Shown here piece by piece: positions 9,391 through 18,351 of a stretch of 64,000 nucleotides of DNA. Numbering within the stretch: position 1 is the stretch's first letter; each line of letters starts with the position of its first letter. The DNA is from Gemmatimonadota bacterium (lineage in GTDB: Bacteria; JAAXHH01), in assembly GCA_009837395.1 (NCBI GenBank), contig VXTP01000006.1, positions 186,001-250,000 of the forward strand, written 5' to 3'. The translations under genes were made by a program, and so were the position numbers. The notes under the pieces were generated by a model. It had not been told where the DNA came from, did not search any database, and saw only the letters and a program-made list of their open reading frames with translations.

Positions 9391-10431
9391 ATGCAAATCG
9401 TCGAACTTCGCAGCGATACCATGACCCGGCCGACGCCGGCCATGCGCCGCGCCATGGCGAATGCCGAGGTCGGCGACGACTGTTTCGGCGAAGACCCATC
9501 GGTCAACCGGCTGGAAGAAGCCATGGCCGCCCTGCTCGGCAAGGAAGCCGGCCTCTTCGTCACGAGCGGCACGCAGGGCAACCAGCTTGCCGTCCGGTCG
9601 CAGACCCATCACGGCAACGACGTCATCGCAGAACGGTACTGCCACCTGTTCAACGCGGAAGCCGGCGCCCTCGGCGCGCTGTCGGGCGTGCAGGTCCGCC
9701 TGTTAACGGGTGAACGGGGTGTTTTCACGCCGGCCCAGATGGAGGAAGTGATTCAGCGGGGCGACAACGTGCATTACGGCAGGACGGCGCTGGTCGCCGT
9801 GGAGAACACCCACAACAAGTCCGCCGGATACCCGTGGCCCGTGGAGGCGTTGTCCCGGGTCAGCGAATGCGCGCGGTCAAACAACCTGCGTGTCCACATG
9901 GACGGCGCCCGGCTGTTCAACGCCTGCGCGGCGACGGGCCTGACCGCACAGACCTATACGCAGCACGTCGATACGGTATCCGTGTGCCTGTCCAAGGGCC
10001 TGGGTGCGCCGGTCGGCAGCGTGCTGGCGGGCGACCAGACCACGATTGACGCGGCTCGTTACTATCGGAAAATGCTCGGTGGCGGGATGCGTCAGGCGGG
10101 CGTCCTGGCGGCGGCCGGTCTCTACGCTATGGAGCACAACATCTCCCGGCTGCCCGAGGACCACGGCCATGCCACACGGCTGGCGGAGGCCCTCGCCGAC
10201 CTGGAGAACGTCGAGATCGACCTGGACGAGATCCACAGCAACATGATCTTCTTCAGCCTGCGGAACGGCCTGGATCCCTTCGAGGCCGTCGATCGCCTGT
10301 CGGAGGAAGGCGTCCGGATGCTCGCCATGAAATCCGGCGTCATCCGCGCCGTAACGCACCTGGACGTAAGCGGCGAACAGATCGACCGGGCCATCGAAGT
10401 CTGCAGGAAGGTGCTGACCCGCGTTTCCTGA
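9391..10431 (+). CDS. ltaE: Low-specificity L-threonine aldolase
   Basis: PLP enzyme that splits L-threonine or allo-threonine into glycine and acetaldehyde, in the cytosol. Residues 1-30 carry the family signature (ELRSDTMTRPTPAMRRAM) and FGEDPSVNRLE follows. The PLP-binding lysine is in VSVCLSKGLGAPVGS near residue 200, and the cofactor Asp is in VHMDGARLFNA. Length 346 is normal. GAGGAGCG lies just before the ATG. It sits between the RsbW-like gene and a threonylcarbamoyl-AMP synthase gene that itself uses threonine, but both are housekeeping activities and the adjacency may mean little. Confidence 0.92.
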   Translation: MQIVELRSDTMTRPTPAMRRAMANAEVGDDCFGEDPSVNRLEEAMAALLGKEAGLFVTSGTQGNQLAVRSQTHHGNDVIAERYCHLFNAEAGALGALSGVQVRLLTGERGVFTPAQMEEVIQRGDNVHYGRTALVAVENTHNKSAGYPWPVEALSRVSECARSNNLRVHMDGARLFNACAATGLTAQTYTQHVDTVSVCLSKGLGAPVGSVLAGDQTTIDAARYYRKMLGGGMRQAGVLAAAGLYAMEHNISRLPEDHGHATRLAEALADLENVEIDLDEIHSNMIFFSLRNGLDPFEAVDRLSEEGVRMLAMKSGVIRAVTHLDVSGEQIDRAIEVCRKVLTRVS

Positions 10432-10451
10432 CGCGCGTTACCTGACCCGCC

Positions 10452-11084
10452 ATGGCCGCTATCCTTCAACTCCATCCCGAACACCCCCAGAAGCGGCATG
10501 TCGACCGGATCGTCGAGGCGCTGCACAGAGGTGGCGTGATCGTCTATCCGACGGACACGGTCTATGGACTGGGCTGTGATATCTTCAACCGCAAGGCCAT
10601 CAACCGGATCTACCAGATCAAGCAGACCCCCGCCGGGAAGCCGCTCAGTTTCGTCTGTTCGGATCTGAAGGATCTCGCCCGGTACGCGAAGAACATCTCC
10701 AACGCGGCCTATCGCATGATGAAGCGCCTGCTGCCCGGCCCCTACACCTTCATTCTGGAGGCTTCGCGGGACGTGCCGAAATTCATGATCGGCAAGCGGC
10801 GGACGGTGGGCATCCGGGTGCCGAACAATCCCATCTGCCTCGAGATCGTACAGGCCCTCGGCCGACCCGTGCTGAGTACCAGCGTCGCGCCTTCCGGAAT
10901 CGCGTTATCCGGAAACGGCAGCGACTTGAACGACGCCGATTCCATCTCGATCCGGTACGGCAAGGTCGTGGACGTCATCGTGGACGGCGGCGTCATCGTC
11001 CCGGAACCGTCGACGGTGGTCGATCTTACCGGCGAGGAGCCCGAGATCCTTCGGGCGAGCGCAGGCGAAGCCGGTCTGTACTGA
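10452..11084 (+). CDS. L-threonylcarbamoyladenylate synthase (Sua5/YciO/YrdC)
   Basis: Forms threonylcarbamoyl-AMP from threonine, bicarbonate and ATP for the t6A37 modification of ANN-decoding tRNAs. The 210-residue protein is a single YrdC-type domain. Seen are IVYPTDTVYGLGCD near residue 30, the KxR-like segment IKQTPAGKPLSFVC, LPGPYTFIL, and VGIRVPNNP with the downstream TSVAPSG substrate-binding loop. There is no C-terminal Sua5 domain. Some YciO-branch proteins share this layout, so TsaC activity is likely but not certain. It is convergent with the porin gene across only 25 bp. Confidence 0.88.
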   Translation: MAAILQLHPEHPQKRHVDRIVEALHRGGVIVYPTDTVYGLGCDIFNRKAINRIYQIKQTPAGKPLSFVCSDLKDLARYAKNISNAAYRMMKRLLPGPYTFILEASRDVPKFMIGKRRTVGIRVPNNPICLEIVQALGRPVLSTSVAPSGIALSGNGSDLNDADSISIRYGKVVDVIVDGGVIVPEPSTVVDLTGEEPEILRASAGEAGLY

Positions 11085-11109
11085 CTTCCGTTCCGGGGAG
11101 TCGCCTGGA

Positions 11110-12213
11110 TCAGAACGAATAGGTCATCTCGAAGGCGAAATTGACCATCGACTTTTCCTGCTCACCTTCATCCGGATCCCCGAATACCGCAGCGTCAGCG
11201 AAATCCCGACGGAGTTCCATGAGGAACCCCAGGCCGTCGGTCAGCGCGAACGTCGGGGCGACGGTGAGGGCCTGATGGGTCTTATCCGATTCGAATGTAT
11301 GAATCAAACCGGGGGCGGAGGAGGTGACGGTTCTGGTGCTGGTGTTGAAGTAGTCGTACCTGCCCGTCAATCCCATGACGTCTGTAAGACTGTAGTGCGC
11401 CATGACCATGTAACCGTTCCACTTGGTTTCCGAGTCCCAAATTTCCAGTTCTCTTCTCCCGTAGTTGTACTCCCCGCCGATGATGAGTCCGGGCGCCGGC
11501 GTCAGGGTAAGGTCGATGTCGTAGACGGTCAGATTGCTGACCGGATCTTCGACGGCCGAATTCAAGACCGTTATCTCTTGGTCGCCGCGCATCGCCGAGA
11601 AGCCTATCCCGCCCATATCCTCGTGGCTGTAACCGAGTCGGCCGCCGAACATCTTGTTGGAATTCGCGTCGACGTTATTGTCCCACCCGTTCGTAAGGTG
11701 GACCACCACGTCCATGCCGCCGCTCAGATTTATGGCCAGCATCGCGCCGGTCAGATTGGTGGGCAGTCCCCTACTGAAGACCAGCGAGTGGGAATACTGG
11801 TACATGTCCGGGGCGTCCAGGAGTTCGAACCCGATGGGCGCGTTGAATTTACCGAAGGTCAGGATCGGGTAGTTCCCCTCGTCCCGACCTAGCCCGAGAT
11901 CGAGGGTGACGTATCCCTGTTCGGCGTCGAGGGTGAACCCGCCCTCGCCGTCACTCACCCATTCCAGGTCCGCACGCAACGAGCCGATATCGCCCAGGTT
12001 CCTCGACAGATCGATCTCCACCTGATCGAGGCCGAAGGTATTCGAATCATCGAGGTTGCTGTAGGTGTAGCTGGCGTCTACGAACCCCGAGATTTCGACC
12101 AGGCCGGAAACGGCCGAATCACCATTCTCCTGCGCGGCAGCCGGAAAGGCCGCGAGCAGCAGGACCGCCAGCCAGGCTGGGAATCTGCGTAACATGAAGG
12201 TACCCATTCTCAA
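11110..12213 (-). CDS. Outer-membrane beta-barrel porin, copy 1
   Basis: Predicted outer-membrane porin of 367 residues. The signal peptide is about residues 1-27 (hydrophobic core AWLAVLLLAAFPAAAQ). The mature part has alternating beta-strand patterns such as GLVEISGFVDASYTYSNLDD and the chain ends in the aromatic FEMTYSF, the usual barrel-insertion signature. It resembles OmpL-like/BBP2 porins. It is a close paralogue of the gene immediately upstream; the first 150 residues differ at only a few positions while surface-loop regions have diverged. It lies 42 bp downstream of copy 2 and is probably transcribed with it. Confidence 0.82.
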   Translation of the reverse strand: MRMGTFMLRRFPAWLAVLLLAAFPAAAQENGDSAVSGLVEISGFVDASYTYSNLDDSNTFGLDQVEIDLSRNLGDIGSLRADLEWVSDGEGGFTLDAEQGYVTLDLGLGRDEGNYPILTFGKFNAPIGFELLDAPDMYQYSHSLVFSRGLPTNLTGAMLAINLSGGMDVVVHLTNGWDNNVDANSNKMFGGRLGYSHEDMGGIGFSAMRGDQEITVLNSAVEDPVSNLTVYDIDLTLTPAPGLIIGGEYNYGRRELEIWDSETKWNGYMVMAHYSLTDVMGLTGRYDYFNTSTRTVTSSAPGLIHTFESDKTHQALTVAPTFALTDGLGFLMELRRDFADAAVFGDPDEGEQEKSMVNFAFEMTYSF

Positions 12214-12255
12214 GCTCCCTTGATGTGGTGGCGAAGCTGACGGATCTGTTTCGAC

Positions 12256-13335
12256 TCAGAACGAGTAGGTCATTTCGAAGGCGAAGTTGACCATAGACTC
12301 CTCCGATTTACCTGATTCCGAATTGTAAAAGATCGCTTCGTCGGAGAAATCCCTGCGGAGTTCCATGAGGAACCCAAGGCCGTCAGTCAGCGCGAACGTC
12401 GGGGCGATGGTAAGGGCCTGCTGAGTCAGGTCCAGGCTGCGCGGGTGGTCCTGCGCTCCACTGCGCCGCGCCGCGACTTGCGAAATCTCCCGGTTGAAGC
12501 GGTCGTACCGGCCCGTTAAACCCATGACGTCGTTCAAACTGTAATGCGCCATTACCATGAAACCGTTCCAGCTGTTCTCCACGTCGACCTGATCCAACTC
12601 GGTCTTGCCGTTGTTGTACTCCCCGCCGATGATGAGTCCGGGTGTCGGCGTCAGGGTCAGGTCGAAGTCGTAGACGGTCAGATTGCCGACCAACCCCTCT
12701 TCATCGCCGCGCATGGCCGAGAAGCCGATGCCGCCCAATTCCTCGTGGCTGTAGCCGAGTCTGCCGCCGATCATCTTGTTGGTATTCACGTCCACATTCT
12801 GGTCCCAACCGTTGGTCAGGTGGACCACCACGTCGATACCGCCGCCCAGGTCCATGGAGAGCATGGCGCCGGTGAGGTTGGTGGGCAGTCCCATGTCGAA
12901 GACCAGCGCGTGGGAATACTGGTACATGTCCGGGGCGTCCAGGAGCTCGAACCCGATGGGCGCGTTGAATTTACCGAAGGTAAGGGTCGGGTAGTTCCCC
13001 TCCCCGCGGCCCATGCCGAGATCCAGGGTCACGTACCCCTGCTCCGCGTCGAGGGTGAACCCGCCTTCGCCGTCGCTCACCCATTCCAGGTCCGCGCGCA
13101 ACGAGCCGATATCGCCCAGGTTCCTCGACAGATCGACCTCCACCTGATCGAGGCCGAAGGTATTCGAATCATCGAGATTGGAGTAGGTGTAGCTGGCATC
13201 TACGAACCCCGAGATTTCGACCAGACCGGAAACGGCCGAATCGTTATTTTCCTGCGCGGCGGCCGGGAAGGCCGCGAGCATCAGGACCGCCAGCCAGGCG
13301 GGGAATCTGCGTAACATAAAGGTACCCATTTTCAC
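12256..13335 (-). CDS. Outer-membrane beta-barrel porin, copy 2 (tandem duplicate)
   Basis: A 359-residue paralogue of the porin downstream, with nearly the same signal peptide and the same terminal FEMTYSF. Differences cluster in the middle (an insertion/deletion around residue 215, and different residues around 280-300), as expected for extracellular loops. Substrate is unknown; family members pass small solutes. A consensus promoter lies upstream (13408-13435), so this gene is likely the first of a two-porin operon. Tandem duplication followed by loop divergence may give two pores with different selectivity; that is inference. Confidence 0.82.
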   Translation of the reverse strand: MKMGTFMLRRFPAWLAVLMLAAFPAAAQENNDSAVSGLVEISGFVDASYTYSNLDDSNTFGLDQVEVDLSRNLGDIGSLRADLEWVSDGEGGFTLDAEQGYVTLDLGMGRGEGNYPTLTFGKFNAPIGFELLDAPDMYQYSHALVFDMGLPTNLTGAMLSMDLGGGIDVVVHLTNGWDQNVDVNTNKMIGGRLGYSHEELGGIGFSAMRGDEEGLVGNLTVYDFDLTLTPTPGLIIGGEYNNGKTELDQVDVENSWNGFMVMAHYSLNDVMGLTGRYDRFNREISQVAARRSGAQDHPRSLDLTQQALTIAPTFALTDGLGFLMELRRDFSDEAIFYNSESGKSEESMVNFAFEMTYSF

Positions 13336-13407
13336 GCTCCCATGATGTGATGTGATCGAAAAGGAACCTCTGGATGTTAACGATTCATCGCTACTGCGCG
13401 TTCCGTA

Positions 13408-13435
13408 TTAATAGGATGTAATAGTACGATGTCAA
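13408..13435 (-). promoter_or_regulatory. Sigma-70-type promoter for the porin pair
   Basis: Read on the minus strand, a perfect -35 TTGACA (13430-13435) is followed after 16 bp by TATTAA (13408-13413). It lies in an AT-rich spacer about 75 bp upstream of the porin start and points towards it. The -10 is imperfect and the spacer one base short of ideal, so strength is uncertain. Confidence 0.6.
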
Positions 13436-13457
13436 CTAAACATTTGGCGACTAAACA

Positions 13458-15632
13458 TTACAGGTGGACGATACGATCTATGCGGTCGCGCTCTCCGGCG
13501 ACGAGCAGGACGTCCTCCTCCTGGATCACGTAGTCCGGCGAAGGCACGAAGTGCGCCTGGCCAGCCTGGTCAGCGTGGTTCGCCTGACCAGACTGAACGG
13601 ACTGGTGCGCCTGCCCCGCCTGCCCGGACTGGTTCGCCTGCCCCGCCTGCCCGGCCTGATCCGCCTGCCCGACCCGGTGCTCCCGTTTCCTGATGAGCAG
13701 GATCTGCACCCCGTGCCGGCTTCGGATCTGAAGGCGCCGGATACTGTGGCCGGTGAACCGCCGGGGCGCGTTGATTTCCACCATGGCGTATGCGTCTCCC
13801 AGTTGCACGACCTGCCCGTCGCTCAGCGTGTCGACCATGCTTCCGAATTCACCGGCCAGGTCCCTTCTGGCCGTCTCCCGGTTGTAGGCGTCCATGACGT
13901 GCTCGCGACTGATGACGCCGACCAGGCGCCCCGAGTCCGGTTCGACGACGGGAAAGGCGTTCACCTGGTGCCGGCCGAAGAGCAGCATGACCCGGTCCAG
14001 CGTGTCGACGTCGGTGACCGTGGGCAGGTCGAACTGGGCGATGTCGTGGGCCACGATGACACCTTCGAGGTCCTCGCCGTAGGCGACGAGACTGCGGATG
14101 CGGTCGAAGGTGACTGTGCCCTGGTAACGCTCCTCGGCGTCCGTGATATAAAACTCCGTGTCCGTACTCTCGGCCAGCCGGGACATCAGGTCGTCGAGCG
14201 GCGCCTGGGGCGGAATCGTCTCGAAAGAGGCCACCCGGGCCTGCCCCACGTTCAACGATCTGAGGATGTTCGTCTCCTCGCCTTTTTCAAGATCTACGTT
14301 TCTTCTGAGGAGGCGCAGGGTATACACGGAAGGCTTGAGCAGGTAGGCGGACAGCGCGGTACTGACGATGACGGAGATCGCCAGCGGCAGGATCAGCTCG
14401 TAGTTGCCGGTCATTTCGAAGATCATAAGGATCGACGTCATGGGGGTCCGGATAGTCGACGACACCAGCGCGCCCATGGCCACCAGGGCGTACGCGCCCC
14501 CGGAAGCGCTCGTTCCGGGCAACAGGTGGTTGACCAGGGCGCCGTAAGCGCCGCCCAGCATGCAGCCGACGAACAGGGAAGGGGCGATCACGCCGCCCGA
14601 GGCGCCCGACCCCAGGGAGAAGGACGTGGCGGCGATTTTCATGAAGACCAGGATGAGCAGCAACTGCCATTCCAGTTCGGAGAACAGGGCTTGATCCATG
14701 GCTTCGTATCCCACGCCGAGGACCTGGGGATAGAGCAGGGCCAGGGCGCCGACGAGCAGACCGCCGGTCATGGGCTTCAGGTAATCCGGGAGCGGCACCT
14801 TTCCGTAGAGGTCCTCCACGCCGTAGAGCGCCCGGACGAAGAGGGTGCCCACGACGGCGGCCAGGATGCCCAGCACGGCGTACAGGGCGAATTCGAGGGG
14901 GTGATTCACGCCGTGCGGAGGCACGATGATGGCCGGCTGGTTGCCCAGGAAGTGCCTGGATATGGCGGTGGCCACCACCGAGGAGATTACGATGGGACTG
15001 AACCGGCTGAAAGAGAAATTACCCAGGATGACTTCGAGGGCGAACAGCGCGCCGGCGATCGGGGTATTGAAGGTCGCCGCGATGCCCGCGGCCGCGCCGC
15101 AGCCCACGAAGGTCCGCATGCGATGGACGTTGACGTGCGTCAGCCGGCCGAAGGTGGAGCCGATGGCGGCGCCGATCTGGGCGATGGGGCCCTCGCGGCC
15201 CACCGACATCCCGGTGCCGATGCTGATGGCCGTGGCCAGCGAGGTCTCCACGGCGACCCGGGGTCTTATGCGTCCGCCGCGAAGGGCCACGGCTTCCATG
15301 ACATCGGGCAGTCCGCGGGCTTCCCGGGTGCTGAAGTAGATCAGGATGCCAACGATCAGTCCGCCGGCCGTGGGTACCGTGAGCACCGCCAGCGTGGTGA
15401 GCGAAACACGGTCAGACAATCCACCGCCCCAGGCCACGGATTCGATGAGCAGGATCAGCTCGCGGAATGCAATGGCGCCACCCGCACCCAGCACGCCGAT
15501 CAGGACCGCGGCGCTGATCACGAAGACCTGATCGGTCGTCCGCATGCGTTCGATATTGGCGTGCAGGCGCTGCCTGAAGCGCCGTGCCATCACGCGCCAG
15601 AGGCGAAACACCCGGAGCCTCGACAGATTCAT
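13458..15632 (-). CDS. CLC-family chloride channel with CBS pair and TrkA-C-like tail
   Basis: Membrane chloride-transport protein of 724 residues. The transmembrane CLC core (about 35-445) has GREGP (gating Glu147), GSGASGGVIAP, and GLPDV where GSGIP is classical. The internal proton-transfer glutamate of CLC exchangers aligns with Val201 in FALEVIL, the residue found in true CLC channels, so passive chloride conduction is more likely than H+/Cl- exchange (inference). Two CBS domains follow (about 480-600), then a TrkA-C-like domain (about 615-724). That last domain is interrupted at residues 656-694 by a low-complexity Gln-Ala-Gly/Asn/His/Ser insertion. It is divergent from the diiron protein gene. 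Confidence 0.9.
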   Translation of the reverse strand: MNLSRLRVFRLWRVMARRFRQRLHANIERMRTTDQVFVISAAVLIGVLGAGGAIAFRELILLIESVAWGGGLSDRVSLTTLAVLTVPTAGGLIVGILIYFSTREARGLPDVMEAVALRGGRIRPRVAVETSLATAISIGTGMSVGREGPIAQIGAAIGSTFGRLTHVNVHRMRTFVGCGAAAGIAATFNTPIAGALFALEVILGNFSFSRFSPIVISSVVATAISRHFLGNQPAIIVPPHGVNHPLEFALYAVLGILAAVVGTLFVRALYGVEDLYGKVPLPDYLKPMTGGLLVGALALLYPQVLGVGYEAMDQALFSELEWQLLLILVFMKIAATSFSLGSGASGGVIAPSLFVGCMLGGAYGALVNHLLPGTSASGGAYALVAMGALVSSTIRTPMTSILMIFEMTGNYELILPLAISVIVSTALSAYLLKPSVYTLRLLRRNVDLEKGEETNILRSLNVGQARVASFETIPPQAPLDDLMSRLAESTDTEFYITDAEERYQGTVTFDRIRSLVAYGEDLEGVIVAHDIAQFDLPTVTDVDTLDRVMLLFGRHQVNAFPVVEPDSGRLVGVISREHVMDAYNRETARRDLAGEFGSMVDTLSDGQVVQLGDAYAMVEINAPRRFTGHSIRRLQIRSRHGVQILLIRKREHRVGQADQAGQAGQANQSGQAGQAHQSVQSGQANHADQAGQAHFVPSPDYVIQEEDVLLVAGERDRIDRIVHL
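13551..13667 (-). repeat. In-frame degenerate repeat coding for Gln-Ala-rich insertion
   Basis: About 39 codons made of short repeats of GQA, GQAN, GQAH and DQA type, on DNA built from repeated CCTGxCC/GGxCAGG words in units of 9-12 bp. All length changes keep the frame. It sits in the loop before the last beta-strands of the TrkA-C-like domain of the CLC protein, so it probably forms a flexible linker. Confidence 0.75.
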
Positions 15633-15739
15633 GAAACGCCCTTCCCACCTTCATCTTGTCATCGAACGGCAAACCCAGTATCATACATATACTTGCCGGG
15701 AATCGTTAAGTCAATTTTCGCTCGGGAACAGGCCTGAAC

Positions 15740-16870
15740 ATGTCCGAGAACAACAAGTCCGAAGACCCCATGTCCGAAGAAGCCAGGTCTGACGAACTCA
15801 AGTCTGACGAGCTCAAGTCTGGCGACTTCGCCATACCTCTGCCCGATACATCCGATTGGGGCGAACCCGACCGGGGCATCCGCGTGAAACCCGCGGACGG
15901 CCGAGGCATCCTCATGCGGGACTGCCAGGTCGGCAGGGCGGGCGAGGTGCCGGAACTGGCCCTCGACGGGCACGGCCTGGCACAGCGGGGTTCGGTCGTC
16001 GATCCCGGGACGCCCGATTTCGGATTTGCCATCCGGGAAAAGAAGCTGGTGTGGGCCGATAACATCGCGGAATTGTACGAACAGGGCAAGGCGGGGCAGT
16101 GGGACGCCACGACGGACATCCCGTGGGATGAACTGCCCGTGCTGCCGGACGACCTGGAGCAGGCGGTGTGCCAGGTCATGACCTTCCTGATCCAGAACGA
16201 ATACCTGGCCATGTACCTGCCCGCCAAGTTCATGAACCGGATCGATCCCCAGTTTTCCGAAGTCGTCCTCTTCCTGGCCACGCAGGTCATGGACGAGGCT
16301 CGGCACGCGGAGGTATTCACCAAGCGCGCCCTCGCCAACGGCGGCGGCCTGCAGTACGTCTCGGCCGCGACCGAATGGTCCCTCCGCAGCCTGCTGGCGC
16401 AGGACGACTACTCGAACGGTTCCTTTCTCATGCACGTCCTGGGCGAGGGGACGTTCATGGAACTCCTCATGTTCCTGGAACAGGTCGCGCCCGACCCGGT
16501 GACCGCCCGGACCTTCAAGCTGGCGCGCCAGGACGAGGGCCGGCACGTCGGGTACGGCATATCCCATTTCGCCTACCATATCGAGCAGGATCCCTCGATA
16601 AAGGACGATCTGATGCGGGCGGCCGAGGAACGGACCCTGTTCCTCCAGCAGGCTTCCGGTTCCAGCCCCTTCGTGCTGAAAGCCATGATGACGCTGGCCG
16701 GCGGCGGCTCGCACCCGGAGCAATTGGCGCGGGGGCGGGACGCGGTGATGGGGCTCTACGAGGAGATGCACCACAAGCGGGTACGCGAACTGGTGGCCAT
16801 CGGCTTCGAACGCCAGGATGCCGAACGCATATCGGAGCTGCACGGCAGCGGCGTGCGGAACTTCATGTAA
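15740..16870 (+). CDS. R2-like/ferritin-like diiron oxidase
   Basis: A 376-residue helical protein whose second half has the ligand set of ribonucleotide-reductase-R2-like diiron proteins: Glu in QNEYLAMY, the pair in DEARHAEV, Glu in GEGTFMEL and the pair in DEGRHVGYG. These would bind two irons and activate oxygen. The N-terminal 30 residues are acidic and repetitive (SDELKSDELKSGD); about 80 residues after that have no domain I recognise. No NrdA-type large subunit is nearby, so a role as an oxidase or hydroxylase is more likely than nucleotide reduction. The cupin gene follows after 46 bp. Confidence 0.75.
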   Translation: MSENNKSEDPMSEEARSDELKSDELKSGDFAIPLPDTSDWGEPDRGIRVKPADGRGILMRDCQVGRAGEVPELALDGHGLAQRGSVVDPGTPDFGFAIREKKLVWADNIAELYEQGKAGQWDATTDIPWDELPVLPDDLEQAVCQVMTFLIQNEYLAMYLPAKFMNRIDPQFSEVVLFLATQVMDEARHAEVFTKRALANGGGLQYVSAATEWSLRSLLAQDDYSNGSFLMHVLGEGTFMELLMFLEQVAPDPVTARTFKLARQDEGRHVGYGISHFAYHIEQDPSIKDDLMRAAEERTLFLQQASGSSPFVLKAMMTLAGGGSHPEQLARGRDAVMGLYEEMHHKRVRELVAIGFERQDAERISELHGSGVRNFM

Positions 16871-16916
16871 TCCGTTCACTTAACCGTGAATCGACTGCCC
16901 TTTGGAGAGGCTTGAA

Positions 16917-17312
16917 ATGGGTGTCGTTCATAAGCACCAGGGACAGCAAGGAGCGAACGACTGGTCCGGCGTGGATAAGCAGCCCTACAGCAAGGGCGGG
17001 GCGGTGGGCGGATCGGTGCGTGTAGTCATCGGTCCCGACGACGGGGCGAACAATTTCTCCGTCCGGTACTTCGAAATCGAACCGGGCGGGCAGTCTTCCT
17101 TCGACCGACATCCCCACGACCACGGTATCTACATCCTCCGGGGACGGGCGAAGGTCCTCATCGGGTGGGACGTGCACGACGTGGGTCCGGGCGACGTGGT
17201 ATACATCGCCCCCAACGAGCAGCACCAGTTCGAGAGCGTCGGCGAGGAACCGCTCGGGTTCCTGTGCGTCGTGCCGCCAAAAGAGGATGCCCAGGAACCG
17301 GCCGACGGCTAG
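16917..17312 (+). CDS. Single-domain cupin protein
   Basis: A small beta-barrel protein of 131 residues. The first cupin motif appears as RHPHDHGIYILRG, giving the two histidines and a nearby acidic or polar ligand, and the second as PGDVVYIAPNEQHQFESVG. It probably binds a divalent metal. The substrate is not readable. ATG 16917 is chosen because GGAGAGG lies seven bases upstream. It is close behind the diiron protein gene and may work with it. It is convergent with the desaturase gene. Confidence 0.82.
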   Translation: MGVVHKHQGQQGANDWSGVDKQPYSKGGAVGGSVRVVIGPDDGANNFSVRYFEIEPGGQSSFDRHPHDHGIYILRGRAKVLIGWDVHDVGPGDVVYIAPNEQHQFESVGEEPLGFLCVVPPKEDAQEPADG

Positions 17313-17319
17313 CCCCCGG

Positions 17320-18273
17320 TCAGCCGTCCTTCGCGGCGCTGTTTTTCATTCCGTTTGCCATCAGGTGCAGCTGCGTATTCACGTAACCCGGCCGTACTTC
17401 CTCGAAGTGGGTGCCCATGATACGGTGCAGGTCGCCCAGGGCGTGGAAGGGCACGGTGGGAATGGCGTGGTGTTCGGCGTGGTAGGCGTTGTTCCAGTTC
17501 AGCCACCGGACCAGGGGGATGGTCAGCACGGTCCGGGTGTTGAGCAGGATATGGCGGACGCGGGGGCAGCCCGTGTGCTCGGACATGCGGATGAGACGCA
17601 TGACGGGCTCGCCCAGGAAACGGGGCGCCAGCCAGAAAAGGACCACGGCCAGCGTGTCGAACCAGACCGAAACGGCCGCCAGCGCGCCGTAGGTCAGGAC
17701 CATGCTCCAGGCTTCCATCACCACGTTTCCACGTACTCGCCCCGGAAGAAACTTGCGCTCGACCGCGTTGAACCGCCCGAAGAGCATCCGCGCCAGGGCG
17801 GTCAGGTTGCTGAAAAAGTAGGGAATCCCCGTCGCGTACCAGAGATAGCCTCCCAGGCTTTCCGCCATGGGGATCATCTCGGGATCGTCCCCCGTGATCT
17901 GCGTGTGGGAATGATGGGCCAGGTGTTCGTAGCGAAAGTACGCGGGGATGAGAAACAGCCCGGTGCCGGTGATCCAGCCGACGATCCGGTTCATCGTCGT
18001 GCTTCTGAAAGCCGTTCCGTGGGAGCATTCATGGAAGGGCGCGAACCAGTGCACCACGACGGCGCCATGGGCCAGCAGGGCCGGCGCCAGCCACCATGTG
18101 CCCAGGGAGCGCGACACCAGGTAACCGGTGAGCAAGGTGGCCGCCAGATGCCCGGCCAGGAATACGAAACCCGGCAGGTTGCGTCGACGCAGCAGTTCGC
18201 TCAGCCGGTCGGGCGGAACGATATCGGTGGGTTTTACCGGTGCTTGTCCGGTTTTGAGATCGGTGGCTGACAT
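17320..18273 (-). CDS. Fatty acid desaturase family protein
   Basis: Integral-membrane diiron enzyme of 317 residues that introduces double bonds or hydroxyl groups into lipid chains. The three histidine boxes are visible: HECSH near residue 100, HLAHHSH near 136, and HAEHH near 275. Hydrophobic segments flank them. The electron donor (ferredoxin or cytochrome b5) is not encoded nearby. Substrate could be a fatty acid, carotenoid or sterol-like lipid. The upstream gene on the same strand is a cupin-type thiol dioxygenase-like protein, 78 bp away. Confidence 0.85.
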   Translation of the reverse strand: MSATDLKTGQAPVKPTDIVPPDRLSELLRRRNLPGFVFLAGHLAATLLTGYLVSRSLGTWWLAPALLAHGAVVVHWFAPFHECSHGTAFRSTTMNRIVGWITGTGLFLIPAYFRYEHLAHHSHTQITGDDPEMIPMAESLGGYLWYATGIPYFFSNLTALARMLFGRFNAVERKFLPGRVRGNVVMEAWSMVLTYGALAAVSVWFDTLAVVLFWLAPRFLGEPVMRLIRMSEHTGCPRVRHILLNTRTVLTIPLVRWLNWNNAYHAEHHAIPTVPFHALGDLHRIMGTHFEEVRPGYVNTQLHLMANGMKNSAAKDG

Positions 18274-18351
18274 GGGTCGACAGACAGCTGGTCGGGTGGA
18301 CGGGAACGGGCTTGCGACTTGGACCGGGCGTAGATCGCGGGACGGGCTCGG

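Noticed and set aside
13464-15737. A 757-codon plus-strand open frame opposite the CLC gene
   Set aside because: It is the antisense of a clearly conserved CLC protein, and its predicted product is His/Gln/Gly/Arg-biased without any recognisable fold.
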